Assembly (NCBI RefSeq): GCF_013608025.1
Contig: NZ_VDLV01000012.1
Coordinates: 113,780-177,779, forward strand
Direction: 5' to 3'
Length of the DNA stretch: 64,000 nucleotides
Source of the DNA: Pseudomonas brassicacearum subsp. neoaurantiaca
GTDB taxonomy: Bacteria > Pseudomonadota > Gammaproteobacteria > Pseudomonadales > Pseudomonadaceae
The notes beneath the pieces were generated by a model, which searched no databases, was not told the origin of the DNA, and saw nothing but the letters and a program-made list of their open reading frames with translations. How positions within the stretch are numbered: position 1 is the stretch's first letter; every line of letters begins with the position of its first letter. Positions 29,313-38,556 of this stretch are shown piece by piece. The position numbers and the translations under genes were made by a program.

Positions 29313-30317
29313 ATGAAACATCGTCGTGGGATCCGTTCCCTGTGTCGCGCCGCCCTGGCGGTGACCGCGGTCAGCCTCAGCAGCCACTTGCTCGCGGCCG
29401 ATCCGGTAAAAATCGGTTTCCTGGTCAAACAGGCAGAGGAACCTTGGTTCCAGACCGAGTGGGCGTTCGCCGAGAAGGCGGCCAAGGACAAAGGCTTCCA
29501 ATTGATCAAGATCGCCGTGCCTGACGGTGAGAAAACCCTCTCGGCCATCGACAGCCTCGCCGCCAACGGTGCCAAGGGCTTCGTGATCTGCCCGCCAGAC
29601 GTGTCCCTCGGCCCGGCCATCATGGCCAAGGCCAAACTCAATGATCTCAAGGTAATTGCCGTCGACGACCGTTTTGTCGATTCCAAGGGCAAGTTCATGG
29701 AAGACGTGCCTTACCTGGGCATGGCGGCGTTCGAGGTCGGCCAGAAGCAAGGCGCGGCGATGGCCGCTGAAGCGAAAAAACGCAACTGGGACTGGAAGGA
29801 AACCTACGCTGTAGTCAACACCTTCAACGAGCTGGACACTGGCAAGAAGCGCACTGACGGTTCGGTCGATGCCCTGAAAAAAGCCGGGATGCCGGAAGAC
29901 CATATCCTGTTCACGGCGCTCAAGACCCTCGACGTGCCGGGCAGCATGGACTCCACCAACTCGGCGTTGGTGAAGCTGCCAAGCGCTGCGAAAAACCTGA
30001 TCATCGGCGGCATGAACGACAACACCGTGCTGGGCGGCGTGCGCGCCACCGAAGCCGCCGGCTTCAAGGCAGACAATGTGATCGGCATCGGCATCAACGG
30101 CACCGATGCCATCGGTGAGCTGAAGAAACCGAAAAGCGGCTTCTTCGGTTCGATGCTGCCAAGCCCGCACATCGAAGGCTACAAGACCGCCGAAATGATG
30201 TACGAGTGGATCACCACCGGCAAGGAGCCGCCGAAGTACACCGCCATGGACGAGGTGACGCTGATCACCCGGGAGAACTTCAAGCAGGAGCTGGAAAAGA
30301 TCGGCCTGTGGAACTGA
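29313..30317 (+). CDS. araF: AraF-type periplasmic sugar-binding protein
   Basis: Periplasmic receptor of an ABC importer, 334 residues, with a signal peptide ending at about residue 31 (SHLLAADP). The body reads very like E. coli AraF (KIGFLVKQAEEPWFQTEW, KIAVPDGEKTLSAIDSLAA, GMNDNTVLGGVRATE). E. coli AraF binds L-arabinose, D-galactose and D-fucose, so galactose uptake fits. AAGGAG precedes ATG 29313. Confidence 0.9.
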   Translation: MKHRRGIRSLCRAALAVTAVSLSSHLLAADPVKIGFLVKQAEEPWFQTEWAFAEKAAKDKGFQLIKIAVPDGEKTLSAIDSLAANGAKGFVICPPDVSLGPAIMAKAKLNDLKVIAVDDRFVDSKGKFMEDVPYLGMAAFEVGQKQGAAMAAEAKKRNWDWKETYAVVNTFNELDTGKKRTDGSVDALKKAGMPEDHILFTALKTLDVPGSMDSTNSALVKLPSAAKNLIIGGMNDNTVLGGVRATEAAGFKADNVIGIGINGTDAIGELKKPKSGFFGSMLPSPHIEGYKTAEMMYEWITTGKEPPKYTAMDEVTLITRENFKQELEKIGLWN

Positions 30318-30392
30318 TGGCCGATTGATTCAAAAGCGGCCCTGGTCACAGGCGTGACCGGGTCGCTTGATCTCTGTAAGTTCGAGGTGGTT

Positions 30393-31937
30393 ATGCAAGC
30401 GCAAACAGCGACACGGCAACATAACATCGGCGGCAGCTTGCGATTCAATGGGATCGGTAAATCCTTTCCCGGCGTGCAGGCGCTGGCCAATATCAGTTTC
30501 GTCGCGCATCCGGGGCAGGTGCATGCCTTGATGGGCGAGAACGGCGCGGGCAAGTCCACCTTGCTCAAGATTCTCGGAGGCGCCTACATTCCGAGCAGCG
30601 GTGACTTGCAGATCGGCGAGCAGACGATGGCCTTCAAAGGCACTGCCGACAGCATCGCCAGCGGTGTCGCGGTGATTCACCAGGAATTGCACCTGGTGCC
30701 GGAAATGACCGTCGCGGAGAACCTGTTCCTCGGTCACTTGCCGGCGCGTTTCGGCCTGGTCAATCGCGGCGTGCTGCGCCAGCAGGCGTTGACGCTGCTC
30801 AAAGGCCTGGCGGACGAAATTGACCCACAGGAAAAAGTCGGTCGCCTGTCCCTTGGCCAGCGCCAACTGGTGGAAATCGCCAAGGCCTTGTCCCGTGGCG
30901 CCCACGTCATCGCCTTCGACGAGCCGACCAGCAGCCTGTCGGCCCGGGAAATCGACCGGTTGATGGCGATCATCGCCCGCCTGCGGGACGAGGGCAAAGT
31001 GGTGCTGTACGTCAGCCACCGCATGGAAGAGGTGTTCCGCATCTGTAATGCGGTGACGGTCTTCAAGGATGGTCGTTATGTCCGCACCTTCGAGAACATG
31101 AGCGAGCTCACCCATGATCAATTGGTCACCTGCATGGTCGGTCGCGATATCGAGGACATTTATGACTACCGCCCTCGGGAGCGCGGCGATGTCGCGTTGC
31201 AGGTAAAAGGCCTGCTCGGGCCGGGCTTGCGCGAACCGGTGAGTTTCCAGGTGCACAAGGGCGAGATTCTCGGCCTGTTCGGGCTGGTCGGCGCCGGTCG
31301 CACGGAGCTGCTGCGCTTGCTCAGTGGCCTGGAGCGCCAGAGCGAGGGCAGCCTGGTGCTGCACGGCAAGGAGCTGAAGCTGCGTTCACCCCGTGATGCC
31401 ATCGGCGCTGGCGTGCTGCTCTGCCCGGAAGACCGCAAGAAAGAAGGCATCATCCCGTTGGGCAGCGTGGGCGAAAACATCAACATCAGCGCCCGTCCGG
31501 CTCATTCCGCGCTGGGTTGCCTGTTGCGTGGGGACTGGGAGCGGGGCAATGCCGACAAGCAGATCAAGTCGCTGAAAGTGAAGACTCCGGCGGCGAGCCA
31601 GAAAATCATGTACCTGTCCGGCGGCAACCAGCAGAAGGCGATTCTGGGTCGCTGGCTGTCGATGCCGATGAAAGTCCTGCTGCTGGACGAGCCGACCCGT
31701 GGTATCGACATCGGTGCCAAGGCCGAGATCTACCAGATTATCCACAACCTGGCGGCCGACGGCATCGCGGTGATTGTGGTGTCCAGCGACCTGATGGAAG
31801 TGATGGGCATTTCCGACCGAATCCTGGTGCTCTGCGAAGGGGCCATGCGTGGCGAGCTGCCGCGTGACCAGGCCAACGAATCCAACCTGCTGCAACTGGC
31901 GCTGCCGCGCCAACGCGTTGCCGACGCGGCGAACTGA
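30393..31937 (+). CDS. araG: AraG-type sugar ABC transporter ATPase
   Basis: A 514-residue double ATP-binding subunit of the CUT2 class. The first half has a canonical Walker A (GENGAGKST), LSLGQRQ and FDEPTSSLS; the second has the degenerate P-loop GLVGAGRTE, LSGGNQQKAILGRW and LLDEPTRGID. ATG 30393 gives the AraG N-terminus. It feeds ATP energy to AraH. Confidence 0.92.
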   Translation: MQAQTATRQHNIGGSLRFNGIGKSFPGVQALANISFVAHPGQVHALMGENGAGKSTLLKILGGAYIPSSGDLQIGEQTMAFKGTADSIASGVAVIHQELHLVPEMTVAENLFLGHLPARFGLVNRGVLRQQALTLLKGLADEIDPQEKVGRLSLGQRQLVEIAKALSRGAHVIAFDEPTSSLSAREIDRLMAIIARLRDEGKVVLYVSHRMEEVFRICNAVTVFKDGRYVRTFENMSELTHDQLVTCMVGRDIEDIYDYRPRERGDVALQVKGLLGPGLREPVSFQVHKGEILGLFGLVGAGRTELLRLLSGLERQSEGSLVLHGKELKLRSPRDAIGAGVLLCPEDRKKEGIIPLGSVGENINISARPAHSALGCLLRGDWERGNADKQIKSLKVKTPAASQKIMYLSGGNQQKAILGRWLSMPMKVLLLDEPTRGIDIGAKAEIYQIIHNLAADGIAVIVVSSDLMEVMGISDRILVLCEGAMRGELPRDQANESNLLQLALPRQRVADAAN

Positions 31938-31947
31938 GAGGTAAATC

Positions 31948-32916
31948 ATGACCATTCAAAACAATGCACTGCCAACGGCACGCAAACCCCTGGACCTGCG
32001 CCGCTTCCTCGACGACTGGGTCATGTTGCTGGCGGCCATCGGTATCTTCGTGCTCTGCACCCTGATGATCGACAATTTCCTGTCACCGCTGAACATGCGC
32101 GGCCTGGGCCTGGCGATTTCCACCACTGGCATCGCGGCTTGCACGATGTTGTATTGCCTGGCGTCCGGGCACTTCGACTTATCGGTCGGTTCGGTGATTG
32201 CCTGTGCCGGTGTGGTCGCGGCGGTGGTGATGCGCGACACCGACAGCGTTTTCCTCGGGGTCAGCGCGGCGCTGGTGATGGGGCTGATCGTTGGCCTGAT
32301 CAACGGCATCGTGATCGCGAAACTGCGGGTCAATGCGCTGATTACCACACTGGCGACCATGCAGATCGTTCGTGGCCTGGCCTATATCTTTGCCAACGGT
32401 AAAGCGGTCGGTGTCTCCGAGGAATCTTTCTTCGTCTTCGGCAACGGCCAGTTGTTTGGCGTGCCGGTGCCGATCCTGATCACCATTGCCTGCTTCCTGT
32501 TCTTCGGCTGGTTGCTGAACTACACCACCTACGGGCGCAACACCATGGCCATCGGTGGCAACCAGGAAGCTGCGTTGTTGGCAGGGGTGAACGTTGATCG
32601 CACCAAGATCATCATCTTCGCCGTACACGGTGTTATTGGTGCGCTGGCGGGCGTGATCCTGGCGTCGCGCATGACTTCGGGCCAACCGATGATCGGCCAA
32701 GGCTTCGAGCTGACGGTGATCTCGGCCTGCGTGCTGGGTGGGGTTTCGTTGAGCGGCGGCATCGGCATGATCCGCCATGTCATCGCCGGCGTGCTGATCC
32801 TGGCGATCATCGAAAACGCGATGAACCTGAAAAACATCGACACGTTCTACCAGTACGTCATCCGCGGCTCGATCTTGCTGCTGGCGGTGGTGATTGACCG
32901 GTTGAAACAGCGTTGA
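31948..32916 (+). CDS. araH: AraH-type sugar ABC transporter permease
   Basis: A 322-residue CUT2 permease with 8-10 membrane segments and the family loop AIGGNQEAALLAGVNVDRTKI. It follows araG by 10 nt and completes araFGH. There is no intrinsic terminator right after it; a REP array begins 25 nt downstream. Confidence 0.92.
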   Translation: MTIQNNALPTARKPLDLRRFLDDWVMLLAAIGIFVLCTLMIDNFLSPLNMRGLGLAISTTGIAACTMLYCLASGHFDLSVGSVIACAGVVAAVVMRDTDSVFLGVSAALVMGLIVGLINGIVIAKLRVNALITTLATMQIVRGLAYIFANGKAVGVSEESFFVFGNGQLFGVPVPILITIACFLFFGWLLNYTTYGRNTMAIGGNQEAALLAGVNVDRTKIIIFAVHGVIGALAGVILASRMTSGQPMIGQGFELTVISACVLGGVSLSGGIGMIRHVIAGVLILAIIENAMNLKNIDTFYQYVIRGSILLLAVVIDRLKQR

Positions 32917-32941
32917 AGATCGTTGGTGACTGATCTACCGC

Positions 32942-33297
32942 TTTCGCGAGCAAGCTCGCTCCCACAGGTTTTTGTGCCGGCCATAAGTCCTGAGGTGCAT
33001 CACAAACCCTGTGGGAGCGAGCTTGCTCGCGATGGCGTTGGCACATTCAATACTTCCTGAGCTGATCCACCGCTTTCGCGAGCAGGCTCGCTCCCACAGT
33101 TTTTGTGCTGGGCTCAGAACCTCGGCGCAGCGCAGAGCCAGTGTGGGAGCGAGCTTGCTCGCGATGGCGTTGGCACATTCAATACTGTCTTAGCTGACCC
33201 ACCGCTTTCGCGAGCAAGCTCGCTCCCACTGGTTTTTGTGCCGGCCACAAGTCCTGAGGTGCATCACAGACCCTGTGGGAGCGAGCCTGCTCGCGAA
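32942..33297. repeat. Tandem array of three REPINs (132-bp period)
   Basis: Six REPs alternate in orientation: reverse at 32942, 33073 and 33204; forward at 33010, 33142 and 33274. The spacing is 131-132 bp each time. Spacer sequences are also shared: GGCGTTGGCACATTCAATAC occurs at about 33035 and 33167, and GTGCCGGCCA...GTCCTGAGGTGCATCACA at about 32973 and 33237. The array fills the 404-nt gap after araH. Confidence 0.93.
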
Positions 33298-33320
33298 GAC
33301 GTCCTCACAGACGTCAACCA

Positions 33321-33701
33321 TCACCCAGCCTTGCGCAACGCCTCGACCAGCTCCTGCTTGCGCATCTTTGACCGCCCGGGAATGTTTTTCGCCCGGGCTT
33401 CCTTCATCAGGCTGTCCACGGTCTGGGCCTCATGGGAGGCTTTGCTGGTGCGCGGATGACCTTCGCGGGTCTTGGCGGCGCGGCGGGCTGATTCCTTGCG
33501 GTCGGACTGTTTCGCCTCGGCCGGTTTTTTCTTGCCGGAGCCGCCGGAGCGTTCGCCGCCGCCGGACTGCTTGTTGACGGTGGCCCAGGCTCGAGCCTCG
33601 GCCTCGCCTTCCGACACACCTTTCTGCTCATAGCTCTCTTCGATGTGCTCGGCCTTGCGCTTTTGCTTGTCGGTGTATTTCTCTTTGCTTCCACGAGGCA
33701 T
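33321..33701 (-). CDS. Small basic protein with C-terminal Rho-N-like domain
   Basis: A 126-residue, highly charged protein. The start MPRGSKEKYTDKQKRKAEHI with EARAWATVNKQSGGG resembles plasmid-stabilisation/ChaB-like small proteins; the last 30 residues (VDSLMKEARAKNIPGRSKMR) look like a Rho N-terminal (SAP-like) domain. GGAGGAG precedes ATG 33701. Nucleic-acid binding is likely, the role unknown. Confidence 0.7.
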   Translation of the reverse strand: MPRGSKEKYTDKQKRKAEHIEESYEQKGVSEGEAEARAWATVNKQSGGGERSGGSGKKKPAEAKQSDRKESARRAAKTREGHPRTSKASHEAQTVDSLMKEARAKNIPGRSKMRKQELVEALRKAG

Positions 33702-33732
33702 GGGATGTCTCCTCCTCAGTGTCCAGTAGAGC

Positions 33733-34080
33733 CTACTGGCTGGCGGCGCCACCTTCAGAGCCCGAGCCTCCGGTGGTGGTTTTTGAACCCACGCCAGTCT
33801 CGGCGTTGTCCGGGGCGGTGGAGTCGGGAGTGTTCATGCCACCCTGACGACCCGTGTCGTTGCCTTGGACCCGTGGATCGGTGCCCGTCGCAGGTGGCTG
33901 GCCATTGTTCAGGCTACCGCCGCCGGTGCCGTCGGTGTTCAATTTGGGCAAGCCTTGGGTGGCGGGCGAGTTCGGTGCCTGGACCGGGTCGGTTGGTCCG
34001 GTGCCTGAGGTCGTGGCCGCGAATGCCGCCGAGGACAGCATTGCGGCGAAGGTAAATGCAGTCAGCCTTGAGTTGATCAT
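33733..34080 (-). CDS. Secreted low-complexity protein
   Basis: A 115-residue protein with a clear signal peptide (MINSRLTAFTFAAMLSSAAFA, cleavage after residue 21). The mature part is rich in Gly, Thr, Pro, Ser and Asn and is probably unstructured. GGAGG precedes the ATG. Function unknown. Confidence 0.6.
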   Translation of the reverse strand: MINSRLTAFTFAAMLSSAAFAATTSGTGPTDPVQAPNSPATQGLPKLNTDGTGGGSLNNGQPPATGTDPRVQGNDTGRQGGMNTPDSTAPDNAETGVGSKTTTGGSGSEGGAASQ

Positions 34081-34248
34081 GGTGTCGCCTCCATTTTTTG
34101 GAATGCTTGCCAGATTTTTGGCCGCGCTGGAGCGGGGTTGGTGCCTGAGGGGCGACGAACGGCGCTGTGCAAGTTTGTCAGCAGAAGATGTGACGAGCGC
34201 CGCCGGGCGGCTTAGTATGGCGCTTTCAATTGGCTACAAGGCCCGTTC

Positions 34249-34731
34249 ATGTCGATCGAGATCCGTCCCGCGCAACCCAGCGATGCGCCTCAAATCCTTG
34301 CGTTCATCACCGAGCTTGCCGATTACGAAAAAGCCCGCCACGAAGTCATCGCCAGCGTTGCGGACATCGAGCGCAGCCTGTTCAGCGAAGGCGCGACCGC
34401 CCACGGCTTGATCTGCTTGCGTGATGGCGTGCCGATCGGTTTCGCGGTGTTTTTCTTCAGCTATTCCACCTGGCTGGGCAGCAACTGCCTGTACCTCGAA
34501 GACTTGTACATCACGCCTGAACAGCGTGGTGGCGGGGCGGGCAAGACGCTGTTGCGGCATCTGGCGAAGATCGCCTGCGACAACGATTGCGGTCGCTTCG
34601 AGTGGAGCGTACTGGACTGGAACACCCCGGCCATCGAGTTCTACAAGTCCCTCGGCGCGCAACCGCAGGAAGAGTGGGTGCGCTATCGAATGGATGGCAA
34701 GGTGCTGCGGGACTTCGCTAACGGCAACTGA
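34249..34731 (+). CDS. GNAT-family N-acetyltransferase
   Basis: A 160-residue GNAT enzyme with the acetyl-CoA loop in LYITPEQRGGGAGKTLL and the C-terminal WNTPAIEFYKSLGA. It resembles diamine (SSAT-like) acetyltransferases, so the substrate may be a polyamine or amino acid, but this is not certain. Convergent with the GST gene; stops are 3 bp apart. Confidence 0.85.
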   Translation: MSIEIRPAQPSDAPQILAFITELADYEKARHEVIASVADIERSLFSEGATAHGLICLRDGVPIGFAVFFFSYSTWLGSNCLYLEDLYITPEQRGGGAGKTLLRHLAKIACDNDCGRFEWSVLDWNTPAIEFYKSLGAQPQEEWVRYRMDGKVLRDFANGN

Positions 34732-34734
34732 GGT

Positions 34735-35367
34735 TCATGAGTACGCGTCGGACGCGTACTCGGCAAACCCCGGCCGCTGTTCGAGCCGCTTGCAATAAGC
34801 GGCCACCGCCGGGTAATCCGGACGCTCCATGGGCGTCTGGCGCCAGCGATGGGCGGACAGGCCGAGGAGCACGTCCGCGAGGGAAAAGTCCGCGCCGGCT
34901 ACGTAAGCGCCGGTGTGGTTCAGTTGTTGTTCCAGCAAGCCCATCTTGTCGTTCCAGCGTTTGACGCCGGCGGCGATGAGTCGTGGGTCCTGGAAATCCG
35001 GGTGCTTGCGCACCAGTCCGTAAAACGCATCGCCCCACGACGGGTTGAGCTCGGTGGCTTGCCAATCCATCCACTGCTCTACACGCGCTCGTGCGGCAGG
35101 TTCGACGGGTAGCAGATCTTCACGCCGATGCTTACCTACGAGGTAGCGGCAAATGGTGTTCGACTCCCAGAGCACGCCGTTTTCATCAATGATCACCGGC
35201 ACCTGGGCGTTGGGGTTGAGTGCCAGGAACGCCGGATCATGGGTCGACGCAAAGCCGATGCCCCAGTCTTCGCGCTCGTAGGCGATGTCCAGTTCCTGGC
35301 AAGTCCACAGGACTTTTCTGACGTTGATCGAGGAAGTGCGACCGAGGATTTTCAGCGTTTGTCCCAT
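34735..35367 (-). CDS. Glutathione S-transferase family protein
   Basis: A 210-residue GST. N-terminal thioredoxin fold with the catalytic-site Ser region GRTSSINVRKVLW and the glutathione-binding NAQVPVIIDENGVLWESNTI; the C-terminal all-alpha domain has DFSLADVLLG. ATG 35367 is chosen over the adjacent GTG. Substrate unknown. Confidence 0.88.
   Translation of the reverse strand: MGQTLKILGRTSSINVRKVLWTCQELDIAYEREDWGIGFASTHDPAFLALNPNAQVPVIIDENGVLWESNTICRYLVGKHRREDLLPVEPAARARVEQWMDWQATELNPSWGDAFYGLVRKHPDFQDPRLIAAGVKRWNDKMGLLEQQLNHTGAYVAGADFSLADVLLGLSAHRWRQTPMERPDYPAVAAYCKRLEQRPGFAEYASDAYS
34739..34761. repeat. Perfect 23-bp palindrome at a convergent gene junction
   Basis: GAGTACGCGTC (34739-34749), G, GACGCGTACTC (34751-34761). 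It lies in the last codons of the GST gene, just beyond the acetyltransferase stop. No T tract follows. Confidence 0.8.
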
Positions 35368-35456
35368 CACTTATTTCCCTGAGTTGTTTGGCGTCCGGTC
35401 AGAAAACGTAGCAGGGTCTTGGCGGGATGGCGATGGTTTTGCCGTTATGGCTGAAA

Positions 35457-35471
35457 TCCCAATATATGGGA
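35457..35471. promoter_or_regulatory. Predicted IclR operator 2 (dgoK promoter)
   Basis: TCCCA-N5-TGGGA, identical half-sites to the site at 28085. It ends 14 nt before the -35, the same distance as in the first promoter. Confidence 0.72.
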
Positions 35472-35485
35472 GTGATATTTATATA

Positions 35486-35515
35486 TTGAGATTTTCCTGC
35501 GCCCGGGTTTATAGT
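35486..35515 (+). promoter_or_regulatory. Promoter of dgoK-dgoA-dgoD
   Basis: TTGAGA (35486-35491), 18 bp, TATAGT (35510-35515); predicted start near 35522. The stretch from the operator to the -10 is mostly identical to the promoter at 28.1 kb. Confidence 0.72.
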
Positions 35516-35556
35516 CCGCCTCACTCACTGCCAAATAAACAAAACAGGTGAAGCGG

Positions 35557-36540
35557 ATGCAGGCGCAATTGATCGCGCTCGATTGGGGGACCACCTCATT
35601 ACGGGCTTACAAACTTGCCGCTGGAGGCGAGGTGCTCGAACAGCGTTCGCTGTCGTCGGGGATCATGCAGTTGCCGTCCGGGCCGCGAACCGTGGCGGGC
35701 CAGGTCTGCACCGATGGTTTTGAGCTGGCCTTTGATGAAGCCTGCGGCGATTGGCTGGATGCGCAGCCAGGCTTGCCCGTCATTGCCTGCGGCATGGTGG
35801 GCAGCGCCCAAGGTTGGCGGGAAGCGCCCTACTGCGACACGCCGGCAAACGTCGCGAATCTCGGACATTCCCTACAAGTCGTTCGGAGCCTTCGTGGTGT
35901 CGATGTTCACATCGTGCCAGGGGTGATCCAACGTTCCCGCCTGCCCAATGTGATGCGCGGCGAAGAAACCCAGGTGCTCGGTGCGTTGCACAGCCTGCCG
36001 AACGAAGCGGTGCTGATCGGGTTGCCGGGCAGTCATTCGAAATGGGTGGAAGTGACCGACGGCTGCATCGTCCATTTCGACACCTTCATGACCGGCGAGA
36101 TCTTCGCCGTGCTCAGTGACCACAGCATTCTCGGCCGCACCCAGCAGCGTGGCGCGGCGTTCGACGGCGTGGCGTTCGATCGCGGCGTGCAGGTGGCGTT
36201 GTCGGCGGATGGCCAGACCGGCCCGTTGTCCACGGTGTTCAGCGCCCGCAGCCTGGGCTTGACCGGCGAGCTCGGCGCGAGCGCCCAGGCCGATTACCTG
36301 TCGGGCGTCCTGATCGGCCACGAGCTGACGGCCCTGGCCGCCGTGCAGCGTCATCGGCGCAACAGCGTTCACCTGCCGACCGTGGTGCTGATCGGCAACT
36401 CTCAACTTTGCGCCCGTTACCAGCGGGCCCTCGACGCCTGCGGTTTCGCCCGGGTGACCCTGGCCGAACAGGCCACCGAGCGTGGTTTGTGGCAACTGGC
36501 CGTGGCGGCCGGCCTGCTCGAAACCACCGCATCGCGTTAA
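35557..36540 (+). CDS. dgoK: 2-dehydro-3-deoxygalactonokinase
   Basis: Phosphorylates 2-keto-3-deoxy-galactonate to KDPGal. The 327 residues have the ASKHA-type start ALDWGTTSLRAY, VIACGMVGSAQGW and GLPGSHSKW. ATG 35557 (after AGGTGA) is favoured over GTG 35548. First gene of the dgoKAD operon; the enzyme is cytosolic. Confidence 0.93.
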   Translation: MQAQLIALDWGTTSLRAYKLAAGGEVLEQRSLSSGIMQLPSGPRTVAGQVCTDGFELAFDEACGDWLDAQPGLPVIACGMVGSAQGWREAPYCDTPANVANLGHSLQVVRSLRGVDVHIVPGVIQRSRLPNVMRGEETQVLGALHSLPNEAVLIGLPGSHSKWVEVTDGCIVHFDTFMTGEIFAVLSDHSILGRTQQRGAAFDGVAFDRGVQVALSADGQTGPLSTVFSARSLGLTGELGASAQADYLSGVLIGHELTALAAVQRHRRNSVHLPTVVLIGNSQLCARYQRALDACGFARVTLAEQATERGLWQLAVAAGLLETTASR

Positions 36541-36559
36541 ACCTGACTGGAGACCTGAC

Positions 36560-37180
36560 ATGCTCACACAAGCGCTGGCGCACAACGGGCTGATCGCGAT
36601 TCTGCGCGGACTGCGTCCCGAGGAAGCGGCCGCCATCGGCACAGTCCTTTATGACGCGGGATTTCGCGTCATCGAAGTGCCGCTCAATTCCCCCGAACCG
36701 TACGAAAGTATCCGCATCCTGCGTAGTACCTTGCCCGCCGATTGCCTGATCGGTGCCGGTACCGTGCTCACGCCGGAACAAGTGGAGCAGGTCAAGGCCG
36801 CTGGCGGCCAAGTCATCGTCATGCCCCACAGCGATCCGAAGGTGCTGCGGGCGGCGAAGGCGGCGGGTTTGTACTTGTCGCCTGGCGTCGCCACGCCCAC
36901 GGAAGCGTTTGCCGCGTTGGCCGAAGGTGCCCATGTGCTGAAGATGTTTCCCGCCGAGCAAATGGGCCCGGCGGTGGTCAAGGCCTGGCTCGCGGTGCTG
37001 CCGGCCGGGACGGTGCTGGTGCCGGTGGGCGGGATTACGCCGGACAACATGGCGGTGTTCCTCGAGGCCGGCGTCAAGGGTTTCGGCCTCGGTTCCGGGT
37101 TGTTCAAGCCGGGCCTGACAGCGGATGAAGTGGCGGAGCGCGCCAAGGCCTATGTGGCCGCATGGAATGCCTTGAACTGA
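36560..37180 (+). CDS. dgoA: 2-dehydro-3-deoxy-6-phosphogalactonate aldolase
   Basis: Cleaves KDPGal to pyruvate and glyceraldehyde 3-phosphate. The 206 residues are of the KDPG aldolase family, with E39 in VIEVPLNSP and the Schiff-base lysine K128 in [10 protein letters not shown]. It starts 19 nt after dgoK and precedes dgoD. Confidence 0.94.
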   Translation: MLTQALAHNGLIAILRGLRPEEAAAIGTVLYDAGFRVIEVPLNSPEPYESIRILRSTLPADCLIGAGTVLTPEQVEQVKAAGGQVIVMPHSDPKVLRAAKAAGLYLSPGVATPTEAFAALAEGAHVLKMFPAEQMGPAVVKAWLAVLPAGTVLVPVGGITPDNMAVFLEAGVKGFGLGSGLFKPGLTADEVAERAKAYVAAWNALN

Positions 37181-37229
37181 AGACTTTTCCAGCGCCCCGC
37201 GCGCTGCATCTGACAAGAGAGACAAGAAG

Positions 37230-38378
37230 ATGAAAATCACCAAACTGACCACGTTTATCGTTCCGCCGCGCTGGTGCTTCCTCAAGGTCGAGACCGACGA
37301 GGGCGTGACCGGCTGGGGCGAACCCGTGGTGGAAGGCCGTGCCCATACGGTGGCGGCTGCCGTTGAGGAATTGTCCGACTACCTGATCGGCAAAGACCCA
37401 CGCAACATCGAAGACATCTGGACCGTGCTCTATCGCGGCGGCTTCTACCGTGGCGGCGCTGTGCACATGAGCGCCCTGGCTGGTATCGACCAGGCGTTGT
37501 GGGACATCAAAGGCAAGGCTCTGGGCGTGTCGGTCAGCGATTTGCTGGGCGGCCAGGTGCGCGACAAGATCCGTGTCTACTCCTGGATTGGCGGCGACCG
37601 CCCGGCGGACACCGCCCGGGCAGCGAAAGAGGCGGTAGGGCGGGGCTTCACCGCAGTGAAGATGAACGGCACCGAAGAACTGCAGTTTCTCGACACGTTT
37701 GAAAAAATCGACCTGGCCCTGGCCAACGTCGCGGCGGTGCGCGATGCAGTCGGGCCGAACGTCGGCATTGGCGTGGACTTCCACGGTCGCGTGCACAAGC
37801 CGATGGCCAAGGTGCTGATGAAGGAGCTCGACCCCTATAAGCTGATGTTCATCGAAGAGCCGGTGCTCAGCGAAAACTACGAAGCTCTCAAGGAATTGGC
37901 GCCGCTGACCAGCACCCCGATTGCCTTGGGCGAGCGGTTGTTCTCGCGCTGGGATTTCAAGCGGGTGCTCAGCGAAGGCTACGTCGACATCATCCAGCCG
38001 GATGCGTCCCACGCCGGCGGCATCACCGAAACCCGCAAGATCGCCAACATGGCCGAAGCCTATGACGTGGCGCTGGCGCTGCACTGCCCGCTGGGCCCGA
38101 TCGCCCTGGCGGCGTGCCTGCAACTGGACGCGGCTTGCTACAACGCGTTTATCCAGGAACAGAGCCTGGGTATTCACTACAACGAGAGCAACGACCTGCT
38201 GGACTACATCAAGGACCCGCAGGTGTTCGACTACGACAAAGGCTTCGTGAAAATCCCGAACGGTCCTGGCCTGGGCATCGAGATCAACGAGGAATACGTC
38301 ATCGAGCGCGCGGCCATCGGCCACCGCTGGCGCAACCCGATCTGGCGCCATGCCGATGGCAGTTTTGCCGAGTGGTGA
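37230..38378 (+). CDS. dgoD: D-galactonate dehydratase
   Basis: Enolase-superfamily enzyme dehydrating D-galactonate to 2-keto-3-deoxygalactonate. The 382 residues equal the E. coli enzyme in length and keep its active-site set: D183 and H185 (DFHGR), E209 (FIEEPV), E235 (GERLFSR) and H285 (LHCPLGP). This makes galactonate, rather than arabonate, the best substrate guess for the pathway. Confidence 0.96.
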   Translation: MKITKLTTFIVPPRWCFLKVETDEGVTGWGEPVVEGRAHTVAAAVEELSDYLIGKDPRNIEDIWTVLYRGGFYRGGAVHMSALAGIDQALWDIKGKALGVSVSDLLGGQVRDKIRVYSWIGGDRPADTARAAKEAVGRGFTAVKMNGTEELQFLDTFEKIDLALANVAAVRDAVGPNVGIGVDFHGRVHKPMAKVLMKELDPYKLMFIEEPVLSENYEALKELAPLTSTPIALGERLFSRWDFKRVLSEGYVDIIQPDASHAGGITETRKIANMAEAYDVALALHCPLGPIALAACLQLDAACYNAFIQEQSLGIHYNESNDLLDYIKDPQVFDYDKGFVKIPNGPGLGIEINEEYVIERAAIGHRWRNPIWRHADGSFAEW

Positions 38379-38392
38379 GTCACGCCTGACCC

Positions 38393-38481
38393 TGTGGGAG
38401 CGAGCTTGCTCGCGATGGCAATGCATCAGTCACACATGCGCCAACTGACACACCGTCATCGCGAGCAAGCTCGCTCCCACA
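38393..38481. repeat. REPIN between dgoD and the MFS gene
   Basis: Two inverted REPs about 40 nt apart. A further hairpin follows: GATCTCC (38486-38492) pairs with GGAGATC (38501-38507). Confidence 0.9.
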
Positions 38482-38556
38482 ATTGGATCTCCGCAAGCAG
38501 GGAGATCATCCTCGATGCGCCCGTTTCCTCAATAAACATAAAAAGAGGCACCTCAC

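Noticed and set aside
32942..33297. Possible CRISPR array
   Set aside because: The repeats alternate in orientation, are themselves palindromic and have long partly identical spacers; these are REP elements and no cas gene is near.
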